From positions 544,627 to 608,626 of the forward strand of contig NZ_LNXS01000029.1 of the NCBI RefSeq assembly GCF_001467525.1: DNA of 64,000 nt, read 5' to 3'. Under the pieces are notes generated by a model. That model made no database searches. It was not told the DNA's origin and saw nothing but the letters and a program-made list of their open reading frames with translations. Shown piece after piece: positions 49,223 through 58,470 of the stretch; within the stretch, counting starts at the first letter, position 1, and every line of letters begins with the position of its first letter. The position numbers and the translations under genes are program-made. Origin of the DNA: Legionella anisa. Its GTDB lineage: Bacteria; Pseudomonadota; Gammaproteobacteria; Legionellales; Legionellaceae.

Positions 49223-49708
49223 ATGGAATTTACTTTTCGAATTGCTAAGAAAAATGATAAAGAGGAAATTCTGGATTTAATCAAAAAGCTGGCTGAAGTT
49301 GAAAGAAAAAAACCTGAAGAGATTAATTTAACTTTGGAAAAAATTGAATCTCATGGCTTTGGCCGAAATAAATATTTTTATGTTTTATTAGCTGAATATA
49401 AGAAAAAACCAGCGGGTTATGCCTTGTACTTTTTCTCGTACTCCGCCTCTGCAGGCGCTCCTATTTTGTATATTGAAGATCTTTTTGTCGATGAACCCTA
49501 TCGTAATTTTGGTTTGGGTACTGGCTTATTAGCTCATCTTGCGCGCCTGGCGATTGAAAAGGAATGTTGTCGAATGGAAGGACATGCATTTACCTGGAAT
49601 AAAAAAGTCATTGAATTTTTTGAATTTATAGGAGCTCATCCGCGTACCGATTTGTTGCAATTTCGCTTATCGGACGAGCATTTAAGGAAATTAGCGGAAC
49701 AAAAATAG
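49223..49708 (+). CDS. GNAT-family N-acetyltransferase
   Basis: 161 residues; GGAGGGGG before the ATG. IEDLFVDEPYRNFGLGTGLL is the acetyl-CoA site (RxxGLG) and the whole resembles spermidine/spermine acetyltransferases (FFSYSASAGAPILYIEDLFV). Likely polyamine or amino acid N-acetylation; substrate not proven. Confidence 0.85.
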   Translation: MEFTFRIAKKNDKEEILDLIKKLAEVERKKPEEINLTLEKIESHGFGRNKYFYVLLAEYKKKPAGYALYFFSYSASAGAPILYIEDLFVDEPYRNFGLGTGLLAHLARLAIEKECCRMEGHAFTWNKKVIEFFEFIGAHPRTDLLQFRLSDEHLRKLAEQK

Positions 49709-49780
49709 AGTAAACTTTGAATAAGTTCCTGAATCTTGATCACGTCTCTGCCTGTCCGGCATTTTTGCAAATTGATACAG

Positions 49781-49860
49781 GTAGCTTGGGTGCAGCGAAG
49801 CGAAACCCGGGAAATCTGTGCCAGGAAAACCCGGGTTCCGCTTCGCTGCACCCAGGCCAC
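49781..49860. repeat. CCTGGGTGCAGC palindromic repeat, full copy
   Basis: Arms GTAGCTTGGGTGCAGCGAAG and CTTCGCTGCACCCAGGCCAC. Lies between the convergent acetyltransferase and P450 genes. Confidence 0.9.
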
Positions 49861-49913
49861 ATCACTGGACACCCGTGTGGACGTAGATAAGTATTTAACC
49901 TATTGTAAGTATC

Positions 49914-51113
49914 CTAACGCACATTTAAATACATGTGTTCAAATCCTGAAAAAGATAAACTGTGATGTTTTCTTTGCGCAGGTTTGGTTGCATCCAGGCA
50001 TAAAGAAGGGAATTGTGTCGACAAGGCTTTAAAAATAGAGTGCATTTCAATACGCGCCAATTTTGCACCAAGACAAAAATGACTTCCATAACCATAACTG
50101 AAATGCTGCGTTTGCTTTTTCGCAAGTGTTATAGAATCCGGATGATTAAAATACTGTGGATCACGATTAATCGCGTGCGTTGATATGAAAATTACCTTCC
50201 CTTTTTCAATCAGTTGATCACCAAGCATGGTTTCATGAAAAATAAAGGTTACTGCTGGATCAAGACGGTTGCATTCCTCAATATAAGCATCCAGCGCATT
50301 GAGGTTGTTTCTTATCTGTTTCCAGAGTCCTGGCTCACTGAGCAAAATAAATAAATTATTACACAGTTGATCCGTTGTTGTAACCTGACCTGCAACCAGC
50401 ATCATAATGGCCTGGGAAATGATTTCATCATCAGTTAATCCGAAATGAGCTTGATGTTCCAACAAAATACTTAAAAAATCTTTTCCAGGCTTTAATCGAC
50501 GATGAGTTATGAGATCAGAAAAATAATTATATAACTGTTGGGCACTATGATTTACCTTAATGCCATCTTCATCTTTATAACTGGTTGAGCCGCCAAAAAA
50601 CTGGGTCATGTTATTGGACCAATGATAAAAATCATGGCGTTCACTATCCGGAATTGCAAACAATTCTGCAAGTGTTACTGAGGGAATGTTTTGCGCGAGT
50701 TGGCTTACAAAATCAAAAGGTCGGTTTTCAGTAAATTCAGTCAGGCAATTTGCTATGGTTCGCTGAATCAATGGTTTTAACTGTTCGAGGCAATGGGTAC
50801 TCAATCCATGATAACAAATTCGTCTCCGCTCCGTATGCTCTGGAGCATCACTCATCACCATCATTTGGCTGACTACTTTGAAAAAATCAGTAATTAATGA
50901 CAAATTCATTTCGGGCATACGGGAAATAAAAAAAGGTGAGCGATCGCAACTAAAATCCTCGCTTGTGAGCACTTGTTTGGCTAATTGATACGAGGTAATA
51001 ACAAAGAATTTCCCAGGTTCCCACCAGAATAGCTCCCCCATTTCCCGTAAATGATGACTGAATTGCTCTGGAGTTGTAGTTTGTTTGAGCTGCATTAACG
51101 TATAGGATTTCAT
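49914..51113 (-). CDS. cytochrome P450
   Basis: 399 residues, soluble bacterial type. I-helix AGQVTTTDQ, ExxR within EECNR, and haem loop FSYGYGSHFCLGAKLARIE (Cys ligand). Its ATG overlaps the stop of pvcB by four bases, and pvcA-pvcB-P450 form one operon. In fungi P450s act after isocyanide synthases (XanG in xanthocillin, DIT2 beside DIT1), so coupling or oxidation of an isonitrile product is a reasonable guess. A redox partner is not encoded nearby. Confidence 0.93.
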   Translation of the reverse strand: MKSYTLMQLKQTTTPEQFSHHLREMGELFWWEPGKFFVITSYQLAKQVLTSEDFSCDRSPFFISRMPEMNLSLITDFFKVVSQMMVMSDAPEHTERRRICYHGLSTHCLEQLKPLIQRTIANCLTEFTENRPFDFVSQLAQNIPSVTLAELFAIPDSERHDFYHWSNNMTQFFGGSTSYKDEDGIKVNHSAQQLYNYFSDLITHRRLKPGKDFLSILLEHQAHFGLTDDEIISQAIMMLVAGQVTTTDQLCNNLFILLSEPGLWKQIRNNLNALDAYIEECNRLDPAVTFIFHETMLGDQLIEKGKVIFISTHAINRDPQYFNHPDSITLAKKQTQHFSYGYGSHFCLGAKLARIEMHSIFKALSTQFPSLCLDATKPAQRKHHSLSFSGFEHMYLNVR

Positions 51114-51877
51114 AATATTTGGATCCTTCTTAAATGCCTTGGACTATGGCGATGAAATGAATTGCGGCCATGCAGGAGAGAAAAATTATCCGCGAGCAAA
51201 AAATCACCTTCTTGCCATTCGTGTTGGTAAAGGTGTTGTGACATCCGCATGCTCTGGCTCAAAGAGGATAAAATAGCATGTGATTCATCTTCACTTTTAC
51301 CTATTATCTTGACATGTACGGGATTTAAATAGTCTTCACCTACAGGTTCAGCAAAGCGTAAAATAACCTGTTTCGTATCCGGATGAATATTGATTAAATT
51401 ACGAGTAATGGAACCCCCATAATGAGCCAACTTCTCAGTATGAAATGAGAGAGAATAGTGTTGCCATTCATTTTTTTGCGATTCGTTTGCCCTATGCCAA
51501 ACCGTTTCCGTGTTCACAAATAAGGTTTCACCACCGCTTCCAACTTTAGGCGCTTGCAGGCAATTGAAGAGTAAAAAACGAGGTTCTCGATGAAAAGCTC
51601 CGTCCCAGTGCAAAGGAACATCCCCTTCAGTAAATAAATAGTTTTTGGGCTGTTTATCTACTTTCATTTCCATTACCGGGCCAAAATCCCAGGAAAGCAA
51701 TTGTGCTTGGCTTTGGCAATAATTGAGTAAGGCATCACGATCTAGAGGTTTGAAGCCACGCAAAAGGACAACTTTATGATGTGTTACCTGATCTAAGAGT
51801 TTTTTTAACGGTAGGTCAGTCAAATTGGTGTGGGTATCCGCTTGCATCAGATGTGGGCCAAATTTTGAGTTATTCAT
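51110..51877 (-). CDS. pvcB: PvcB-like 2-oxoglutarate oxygenase
   Basis: 255 residues from the ATG at 51877, which has GGAGG seven bases before it; the ATG at 51883 is too close to that site. TauD-type fold: iron ligands HWD in VPLHWDGAFHRE and distal His in LADNFSLLHGRNSFH, with HLRRIQ binding the 2-oxoglutarate carboxylate. Adjacent to pvcA and overlapping both neighbours. In known pathways PvcB forms the vinyl isonitrile of tyrosine (or hydroxylates it) from the PvcA product. Confidence 0.88.
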   Translation of the reverse strand: MNNSKFGPHLMQADTHTNLTDLPLKKLLDQVTHHKVVLLRGFKPLDRDALLNYCQSQAQLLSWDFGPVMEMKVDKQPKNYLFTEGDVPLHWDGAFHREPRFLLFNCLQAPKVGSGGETLFVNTETVWHRANESQKNEWQHYSLSFHTEKLAHYGGSITRNLINIHPDTKQVILRFAEPVGEDYLNPVHVKIIGKSEDESHAILSSLSQSMRMSQHLYQHEWQEGDFLLADNFSLLHGRNSFHRHSPRHLRRIQIL

Positions 51878-52809
51878 TAACATGCCTCCAACACATAATG
51901 ATCATCATTTAATCGAGCGCCCAGCCGTTCAGCTTCCTCTCTTTTAACTAATTGCCATCCTTGCGCATTTTTAAGTAAAACACTATGCCAGGGAGTGCTC
52001 CAACGATTCGATACAGGAAGAAAGTGAATTCCTATTTTTTCTGAACCACAAGGTTGCGGGTGAATCGACAAACGTACGGATTGTGGAAAATAGTGTGCAA
52101 GTAATTTTGACCATGCATTCGATCGACGGATTACCTCATAAGCAATGTGTTTGGCTTCTTGACGTATTTTGTTTTTTGTTTGCTCTGGCTTTAAAGCAAG
52201 TTGATCTTCAACAATAAAACGATGAATGCCATTAAATTGATAACGCGCACTCTGTTCTGTTGCAATGTGTTTTTTTAATTCGCCTAAAGATTGCCCAAAC
52301 TCGATCATTAATGATTCACGCATGATCTGATAGTTATGGTAAGGGTACACGTCATCAAGTGAAAAAGTCGATAAATGGCTTAGTTGATAATCCTCAATGA
52401 TTTGTTGAATTCCTTTTTGGTACACATCTACATGCAGATCATTCACCAAAACCAAGTCATTAAATACTCGACCATCAGAACAAATAATTAACTTTACACC
52501 CACTGGATAAGCTTCCTGCATGGTTTGACAGAGTTGATTCAAATTGCTTAAGCCAATGATTTCACCTCGATCGGGCTTTTCTGACAACGTTTTCTGCCTG
52601 TTGGACGATTTTGCTGGGAAGGCAGGAAGAATTAAAGTAAGCATTCTTTGCTCAGTGATTGCTTGTTGAATTTTTTGTTGCGGATGACGCGTGCATTCAG
52701 GACATAAAATTCCAGAGCACTGTTTTTCGGTTAGCTCACTCACTCGTCTTTGATTGAGTAATACATTTAATAATGCTGTTGTTGTCTCTTGAACGGACAT
52801 CATTGACAT
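51877..52809 (-). CDS. pvcA: isocyanide synthase PvcA
   Basis: 310 residues from the ATG at 52809 (GGAGG seven bases upstream). DIT1/PvcA family: LILPAFPAKSSNRQKT, GVKLIICSDGRVFNDLV, DDVYPYHNYQIMRE and SIHPQPCGSEKIGIHFLP. It turns the amino group of an aromatic amino acid (usually tyrosine) into an isonitrile, taking the carbon from ribulose 5-phosphate. L. pneumophila has a pvcA-pvcB pair, as I recall. The leader carries a full palindromic repeat. Confidence 0.92.
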   Translation of the reverse strand: MSMMSVQETTTALLNVLLNQRRVSELTEKQCSGILCPECTRHPQQKIQQAITEQRMLTLILPAFPAKSSNRQKTLSEKPDRGEIIGLSNLNQLCQTMQEAYPVGVKLIICSDGRVFNDLVLVNDLHVDVYQKGIQQIIEDYQLSHLSTFSLDDVYPYHNYQIMRESLMIEFGQSLGELKKHIATEQSARYQFNGIHRFIVEDQLALKPEQTKNKIRQEAKHIAYEVIRRSNAWSKLLAHYFPQSVRLSIHPQPCGSEKIGIHFLPVSNRWSTPWHSVLLKNAQGWQLVKREEAERLGARLNDDHYVLEAC

Positions 52810-52834
52810 ATTTTGCCTCCAATTTGCTTTCCTT

Positions 52835-52917
52835 GTAGCCTGGGTGCAGCAAAGCGGAACCCGGGGTATGGGAGTTAAAGTCGCAACCCGGGTTCCGCTT
52901 TGCTGCACCCAGGCTAC
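52835..52917. repeat. CCTGGGTGCAGC palindromic repeat in the pvcA leader
   Basis: Arms GTAGCCTGGGTGCAGCAAAG and CTTTGCTGCACCCAGGCTAC; AAAG and CTTT changed together. It ends 25 bases upstream of the pvcA ATG, between the gene and the likely shared promoter region at 52920-53000. Confidence 0.92.
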
Positions 52918-52952
52918 GTTTTCCATTGGAGTAACCAGATTAGGCAAAATCT

Positions 52953-52991
52953 TTATAAATTGATAATATTAAGTTTTAATGAACTTTATAA
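52953..52991. promoter_or_regulatory. possible LysR operator between pvcA and its regulator
   Basis: TTATAAA ... TTTATAA (52953-52959 and 52985-52991) encloses ATTAAGTTTTAAT (52968-52980), a 5-3-5 palindrome. The region is very AT-rich, so chance symmetry is possible. Confidence 0.3.
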
Positions 52992-53000
52992 CATAAATTT

Positions 53001-53894
53001 ATGGATATTGATTTTGATGCCCTGCGTGTTTTTGTTGTTGTAGTTGAATGTGGTGGGTTTAACGCGGCATCACGCACCTTATTCAAAACCCAGCCGGCAA
53101 TCACTTCATCGATAAAAAAGCTGGAAGAGCAACTCAATTTAGTGCTGTTTGATCGCAGCCACTATCGACCCGTATTAACTGCAGAAGGAGAAAAACTATT
53201 TCGTCGAGCCCAATCTTTAATTGGTCATTGGAAGAACATTAGTCAGTTTGCAGAACAACTCCAGTCCGAGGCGGAAAGCGATATTACGATTGCGATTGAT
53301 GTTTTTTTTCCTTTATCAAGCTTGAAAAATCTTTTACGGCATTGGATTCACAGTTTCCCCAATACTCAATTTCATTTTCTAACGGAATCACTTGGCGGTG
53401 CTTGTGAGCGATTATTAAGAAATCAAGCAGACTTGATCATTAGCGAAAATTTGATCACCAAAAAAGCAGTCGAAGTGATACCCCTACGTTCTGAGTTCCT
53501 AATCGCAGTAGCATCTCCTGAATTTATCCACTATTACAGCAAGCAATTAGGCGATCTGGACACTCTTTCCGAATGCATGCAAGTTATTCTGCGCGATTCA
53601 TCGCAGTCTGATTTTTCATTTGGGGTTATTGAGCATGCGCGCCGCTGGACAGTAAGCGATGTTATGGCCAAAAAAGATATTATTGTGGCAGGCCTTGGTT
53701 GGGGGCGGTTGCCTTTACATATGATTACCCAAGAAGTAGCAGATGGTCGATTGCAGTACTTGCAAGGAAGTCATTTCGACAGACGATTAATTACTATGGG
53801 CGCAATACGATTGCAAAAACCAGCCCGAGGTCCGGTTGCAGAAAAGTTATGGCAGGATTTGAACAATAAAAATATTGTAAGATTTGAACAGTGA
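53001..53894 (+). CDS. LysR-type regulator, divergent from pvcA
   Basis: 297 residues. N-terminal winged helix-turn-helix (LRVFVVVVECGGFNAASRTL, QPAITSSIKKLEEQLN), then a two-lobed effector domain starting at about 90. Divergent arrangement with pvcA-pvcB-P450 is the classic layout for a LysR regulator of its neighbour. The ligand is unknown. No strong ribosome-binding site is seen before the ATG. Confidence 0.9.
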   Translation: MDIDFDALRVFVVVVECGGFNAASRTLFKTQPAITSSIKKLEEQLNLVLFDRSHYRPVLTAEGEKLFRRAQSLIGHWKNISQFAEQLQSEAESDITIAIDVFFPLSSLKNLLRHWIHSFPNTQFHFLTESLGGACERLLRNQADLIISENLITKKAVEVIPLRSEFLIAVASPEFIHYYSKQLGDLDTLSECMQVILRDSSQSDFSFGVIEHARRWTVSDVMAKKDIIVAGLGWGRLPLHMITQEVADGRLQYLQGSHFDRRLITMGAIRLQKPARGPVAEKLWQDLNNKNIVRFEQ

Positions 53895-53904
53895 GCTACA
53901 CGTC

Positions 53905-54135
53905 CTATATCTGTTCTTCTTTTTTATATTGCTCATCCGCTTCCTTTGCCTTACGCTGATTTTCTTGCAACTGCAACGCATTAAGCTGCTGTTGCCAGAG
54001 CATTGCTGCTTGGGCTTTGAACTGGTTCAGTTTTCTTACTAGTAACCCTAAATGCGTTGCCAACATGGGAAGTTTCTTAGGTCCGAAGACAATGAGGGCA
54101 ACAATAAAAATGACAAGAAGCTCGCCACCGCTCAT
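53905..54135 (-). CDS. tatB: Sec-independent translocase TatB
   Basis: 76 residues. One membrane helix, then the FGPKKLPMLATHLG hinge and an amphipathic helix; shorter than the E. coli protein. Overlaps tatA by four bases. Last gene of ubiE-ubiJ-ubiB-tatA-tatB. Confidence 0.85.
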   Translation of the reverse strand: MSGGELLVIFIVALIVFGPKKLPMLATHLGLLVRKLNQFKAQAAMLWQQQLNALQLQENQRKAKEADEQYKKEEQI

Positions 54136-54317
54136 GAGGATTTATTATCCTCTTTTGGCGGTTCATTTGTTTGCTCTTCATTCAAGGCTTTACGGAAATT
54201 TCTAATCGCTTCGCCAAGATCCGTACCTATAGTTTTTAATTTAGAAGTACCAAAAAGAGCAATAACAATAATCAGAATTAATAATAATGAAAGAGGGCTG
54301 ATGCCGCTTAGTCCCAT
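54132..54317 (-). CDS. tatA: Sec-independent translocase TatA
   Basis: 61 residues from the ATG at 54317 (GAGGA upstream). Membrane helix LSLLLILIIVIALFGTSKLKTIGTDLGEAIRNF-type text with the FGTSKL hinge, then an acidic tail. Starts two bases before the ubiB stop, so co-translated. Forms the Tat pore. Confidence 0.92.
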   Translation of the reverse strand: MGLSGISPLSLLLILIIVIALFGTSKLKTIGTDLGEAIRNFRKALNEEQTNEPPKEDNKSS

Positions 54318-54318
54318 G

Positions 54319-55968
54319 TTAGTTCCTCGCACTACGGTTAAAAAGTACAAACAGACCCGTCAAAATAGCCCCGGTAAGAGCAAGTGGAACGAGCTGTTTA
54401 TGGTGGATAAAATGCAAATAGTCAAGCAGGCCTACTAAAAGAAAAGAAAGTCCTGCGCCAATTGCAACGCTATTCCAGTGTACTGCTAATTTTTCATTTT
54501 CTGGCTGTGCGTTAGCACGTTCTTTATTTATTATTAATTCTTCTTTTTTAAGCTCTAGAAAATCAAAGAGCAGTTTGGGCATATGCGGTAATTGCTCCGC
54601 AAGAAAAGGTAGGTTCTTTTTTAATTGAGTCAAGAATGCTTTGGGACCGATTTGATCTTTCACCCACTTTTCAAGAAAAGGTTTGGCAGTGGCCCATAAA
54701 TCCAAATCGGGGTAGAGTTGGCGTCCTAAGCCTTCTACAGCAAGCAGCGTTTTTTGCAATAAAACCAATTGTGGTTGTACTTCCATATGAAAGCGTCGAG
54801 CAACCTGAAAAAGACGTAATACCACTTGGGCAAATGAAATATCCTTTAAAGGCCGCTCAAAAATAGGTTCACATACCGTACGAATACTGCTTTCAAATTC
54901 ATCAACACGAGCATCACGGGCAACCCAACCTGACTCAACATGTAACTCGGCTACACGTCGGTAATCCCGATTAAAAAAAGCCAAGAGATTTTCAGCTAAA
55001 TACCGTTTGTCATTATCATTTAATGTGCCCATGATCCCAAAGTCTATGCAGATATATTGCGGTTCTTTGGGGTTTTTATAAGAAACAAAAATATTTCCTG
55101 GATGCATGTCTGCATGAAAAAAACAATCACGAAATACTTGGGTAAAGAAAATTTCTACGCCGCGCTCAGCCAGTTTTTTTATATCAACCCCATGTGCCTG
55201 CAAACTCGATACATCAGATACAGGTATGCCACGGATTCGTTCGAGTACCATGACGTTGGAATGTGAATAGTCCCAATGTACTTCTGGAATATACAGTATG
55301 GGGGAATTCTCAAAGTTACGCCTTAATTGGGCAGCATTGGCGGCCTCTCTTAATAAGTCGAGTTCATCAAGTAAGGTATGTTCAAATTCTGTTACAATTT
55401 CCTTGGGTTTTAAACGCCTAATCTCAGGCCAATATCGATCCGCCCATTTTGCAATAGTATGCATAATACTCAAATCTTGCTCAATGATGCGTCGCATATT
55501 AGGTCTAAGCACTTTGACAATCACTTCTTCACCTGTTTTCAAGGTTGCAGCATGTACTTGAGCCATAGAGGCTGATGCCAAAGGAATTGAATCAAATTCA
55601 GCAAAAACTTCGTAAGGAGACAAACCATAGACCTTTTCGATAATCGCCATTGCTTTTTCACTGGGGAACGGCGGAACTTTATCCTGTAATTTGCTGAGTT
55701 CAATCGCTATATCCAGCGGTAAAATATCAGGACGAGTAGAAAGTGCCTGACCGAATTTGATAAAAATAGGCCCTAGCTCTTCCAACGACTTACGAAGTGC
55801 TTCACCATGAGTTAGCTGTTCTTTGCGAAACCAGTTCCAGGGATTTAAATAAACAATAAAACGTAGCGGGGCAAACAATCTTAATGACACGACTACATTA
55901 TCTAGCCCGTTTTTGGCCAGAATATAATTGATGTGGATAAGACGAATGAGTTTTTTAATGGATTTCAT
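54319..55968 (-). CDS. ubiB: UbiB, atypical kinase/ATPase of ubiquinone synthesis
   Basis: 549 residues. KxGQ motif [16 protein letters not shown], Ala-rich loop [13 protein letters not shown], catalytic [10 protein letters not shown] and CIDFGIMG; two C-terminal membrane helices (about 500-545). Overlaps ubiJ by 14 bases. It is needed for ubiquinone synthesis, probably by extracting lipid intermediates. Confidence 0.96.
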   Translation of the reverse strand: MKSIKKLIRLIHINYILAKNGLDNVVVSLRLFAPLRFIVYLNPWNWFRKEQLTHGEALRKSLEELGPIFIKFGQALSTRPDILPLDIAIELSKLQDKVPPFPSEKAMAIIEKVYGLSPYEVFAEFDSIPLASASMAQVHAATLKTGEEVIVKVLRPNMRRIIEQDLSIMHTIAKWADRYWPEIRRLKPKEIVTEFEHTLLDELDLLREAANAAQLRRNFENSPILYIPEVHWDYSHSNVMVLERIRGIPVSDVSSLQAHGVDIKKLAERGVEIFFTQVFRDCFFHADMHPGNIFVSYKNPKEPQYICIDFGIMGTLNDNDKRYLAENLLAFFNRDYRRVAELHVESGWVARDARVDEFESSIRTVCEPIFERPLKDISFAQVVLRLFQVARRFHMEVQPQLVLLQKTLLAVEGLGRQLYPDLDLWATAKPFLEKWVKDQIGPKAFLTQLKKNLPFLAEQLPHMPKLLFDFLELKKEELIINKERANAQPENEKLAVHWNSVAIGAGLSFLLVGLLDYLHFIHHKQLVPLALTGAILTGLFVLFNRSARN

Positions 55969-56572
55969 AGCGGCTTATTAGTTGATTTATATGAGCCTGC
56001 AAGCGTTCGACAGTTAAGGATAACTCATCGACTTCAACAAAAAAATCTTCCAGTTCGTATTTTGTGGGAAACAGTCGCAACTCTTCTTGCAAGTATTCAG
56101 ACATATTTTGACGCATGGAATCATCCAATCTCTTTTTGAATGCTATTCCTTTACGTACAAAAGAACCAATCTGATGAGCAACCACATCACCAGTAAAATG
56201 AGCCAGATGTCCTTCCCAATCGATATCCATTTCATCAAACAGTTTTTTTACTTGTTGCCCTAATTCTGTATCGCCAGTCATGCGGATTTTATCATTAAAT
56301 AAAGAGCGTGCCTTGGATGCAGGTAATAAACTGAGGCGGATTAAACCTAAAGGATTGCTATGAATGATTGTGTCTGCTTCACTATCGTAGCTATCCAGCA
56401 AGATGATTTCACCGTCTTTAAAAAGGATAAAAAAATTAACATTTAAAGGACTTATAATCATTTCAAGCGTTTTACTATCAAGCGTTTTCAGCTTGGCTGG
56501 CATTTGCTCATCCAGTCTGGCGGCTTTGTTAATGGCTATTTGGAGAGCCTTTAAAGAATATTTTTTTAACAT
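55955..56572 (-). CDS. ubiJ: UbiJ, SCP2-domain ubiquinone accessory factor
   Basis: 205 residues from the ATG at 56572. SCP2-like lipid-binding domain (about 20-120) with the C-terminal coiled coil ([19 protein letters not shown]) typical of UbiJ. Lies between ubiE and ubiB, as in E. coli; it holds the aerobic Ubi enzymes in a soluble complex. Confidence 0.9.
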   Translation of the reverse strand: MLKKYSLKALQIAINKAARLDEQMPAKLKTLDSKTLEMIISPLNVNFFILFKDGEIILLDSYDSEADTIIHSNPLGLIRLSLLPASKARSLFNDKIRMTGDTELGQQVKKLFDEMDIDWEGHLAHFTGDVVAHQIGSFVRKGIAFKKRLDDSMRQNMSEYLQEELRLFPTKYELEDFFVEVDELSLTVERLQAHINQLISRYEIH

Positions 56573-56579
56573 AATGCAC

Positions 56580-57332
56580 TCAATATTTATAGGCAATGTG
56601 CAAGGCAACGATGCCGCCGCTTAGATTATCATAATGACAATCTTCAAATCCCGCATGCTCAATCATTTCTTTTAGTTTGTTTTGATCAGGGTGCATGCGT
56701 ATGGATTCAGCAAGGTATTGATAACTGGCTTTGTCTTGCGCAATAAGCCCCCCTATTTTAGGTAAAATATTAAACGAATACCAGTCATAAATAGGCTTTA
56801 AGCCGGGAAATGTAGGGGTTGAGAATTCAAGAATCATTAATTTTCCACCGGGCTTGCATACACGATACATCGAACGCAGCGCTTCTTCCTTATCCGTCAC
56901 ATTTCTTAAGCCGAATCCCATGGTAATGCAGTGAAAACTATTATCAGCAAAAGGAAGACATTGAGCATTACCTTGTACGTAATCAATGTTTTTATATAAG
57001 CCTTCATCCAATAGACGATTACGTCCTACATGAAGCATGGCAGAATTAATATCCGCTAGAACAACACGGCCTAAATCTCCTACTTTTTTGCATAATAAAC
57101 GGGTTAAATCCCCACTGCCTCCTGCTAAATCCAAAACAAATTGTCCAGGGCGTACTTGGCTAAGCTCTACGGTATAGCGTTTCCACAAATGGTGAATACC
57201 TAAAGACATTAAATCATTCATCACATCATAGTTTTTTGCTACGGAATGAAAAACTTCTGCTACTTTCTTTTCTTTCTCATCCCAGGAAACAGTGGAGTAA
57301 CCAAAATGAGTTTCTTTTTCTTGATCAGCCAT
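56580..57332 (-). CDS. ubiE: ubiquinone/menaquinone C-methyltransferase
   Basis: 250 residues. [57 protein letters not shown] and [10 protein letters not shown] are all conserved. Adds the C-methyl group in quinone synthesis. First gene of the operon. Confidence 0.97.
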   Translation of the reverse strand: MADQEKETHFGYSTVSWDEKEKKVAEVFHSVAKNYDVMNDLMSLGIHHLWKRYTVELSQVRPGQFVLDLAGGSGDLTRLLCKKVGDLGRVVLADINSAMLHVGRNRLLDEGLYKNIDYVQGNAQCLPFADNSFHCITMGFGLRNVTDKEEALRSMYRVCKPGGKLMILEFSTPTFPGLKPIYDWYSFNILPKIGGLIAQDKASYQYLAESIRMHPDQNKLKEMIEHAGFEDCHYDNLSGGIVALHIAYKY

Positions 57333-57608
57333 ATAGGAAACACGAATTTGTTATTTAATGCTCCATATTAACTGATTTTAGTCAAGATACCCAGTCCTAT
57401 ATGTCTTAGTGTATTGGGTAAAGTCACAATGGACTTTGATTTTCGTATTGATTTTTTGTAATGAATCTCTCCTCCTGATTCGCTTGGAGAACATGGAGAG
57501 GTGATTTATGATTAATAACAATTAATATGCATAATTAAATATTTTTTTATTGATAAACGATAAATTCTTGTTATAATTTTTACTGGAATTTATCAATAGG
57601 TATTTATC

Positions 57609-58151
57609 ATGAAAAAAATAAAAAACACCAGTCATATTCTTTACCTGCTATTTCGTATCCTTTGTTGGCTTATACCTTTAACTACAACCCTCTTAATCTT
57701 GTTTGAGTTCGATTGGATGTGTTATGTAGGAGCCTGGTCTTCTTTAATTTCTTTAGAACAAATTCGTGATCCCTCTCATTTTTCCTGGATGCATCGCTTC
57801 GTCGTATTAGTGATCGAATGGATGCCGCTGACCATTACCATTTTAATTTGTCATAAGCTTGCCAAGCTATTTCGTCTTTTTGAGAAGGGGGACCTGTTTG
57901 AAAAGGAAAATATCAAATTAATTAAACAGGTAAGCATTTACATGATTTTGGGTGAGATAGTGCAGCTATTTTATCAACCTTTAATGACTGCGGCACTTAC
58001 CTTTAATAATCCTAAAGGTGAACGCATTGCCAGTATTACCTTGAATTCAGCGAATTTATCTACTTTAATTACGGCTTTTATTATTTTAGTTGCTTCCTGG
58101 ATCATTCAAGAAGCGCATCAGCTAAAATCAGAAACGCAATTAACAATTTAA
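57609..58151 (+). CDS. DUF2975 membrane protein
   Basis: 180 residues, four membrane helices (about 15-37, 67-85, 110-130, 148-168) with KLFRLFEKGDLFEKENI between helices 2 and 3, the DUF2975 hallmark. Followed 11 bases later by a small HTH regulator; the two families are commonly paired. Function unknown. Confidence 0.8.
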   Translation: MKKIKNTSHILYLLFRILCWLIPLTTTLLILFEFDWMCYVGAWSSLISLEQIRDPSHFSWMHRFVVLVIEWMPLTITILICHKLAKLFRLFEKGDLFEKENIKLIKQVSIYMILGEIVQLFYQPLMTAALTFNNPKGERIASITLNSANLSTLITAFIILVASWIIQEAHQLKSETQLTI

Positions 58152-58162
58152 GGAATATTCTC

Positions 58163-58423
58163 GTGTCTATTATTGTTAATTTGGATGTGATGATGGCAAA
58201 ACGCAAATGCAGACTTAAAGAATTGGCAGAAGCAATAGGGATTACTGAAGCGAATTTGTCTATTTTAAAAAATGGCAAGGCTAAGGCAATACGCTTTGCG
58301 ACATTGGAAGCGATTTGTGCTTACCTCAAGTGTCAGCCTGGAGATATTCTTGAATATCAAACGGAACAGCAGGATGATTTAACAGGGAATAAAGAAAATT
58401 CATCTTTTTTGTTGATGGGGTAG
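58163..58423 (+). CDS. Cro/CI-type HTH regulator (YozG-like)
   Basis: 86 residues from a GTG (AAGGAA upstream). VMMAKRKCRLKELAEAIGITEANLSILKNGKAKAIRFATLEAI-type helix-turn-helix and LKCQPGDILEYQ are the HTH_26/YozG pattern. It probably controls the DUF2975 gene. Confidence 0.88.
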   Translation: MSIIVNLDVMMAKRKCRLKELAEAIGITEANLSILKNGKAKAIRFATLEAICAYLKCQPGDILEYQTEQQDDLTGNKENSSFLLMG

Positions 58424-58470
58424 GGTTAGCTTTACCGCCAAGTATAATTTCTGTTATACCTAAAAGATTG

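Noticed and set aside
49636..49872. Open frames with WVQRSGTR-like peptides over the palindromic repeats (also near 25440-25539, 52810-52947 and 32401-32583)
   Set aside because: The same peptide in unrelated places is translation of the repeat itself; the real genes start downstream with better ribosome-binding sites.
52953..52991. Fur box upstream of pvcA
   Set aside because: TGATAATATTAAGTT matches only the first half of the 7-1-7 Fur pattern; listed only as a possible LysR operator.
54052..54438. Plus-strand open frame across tatB, tatA and the ubiB end
   Set aside because: It is a shadow of three clear genes on the other strand.
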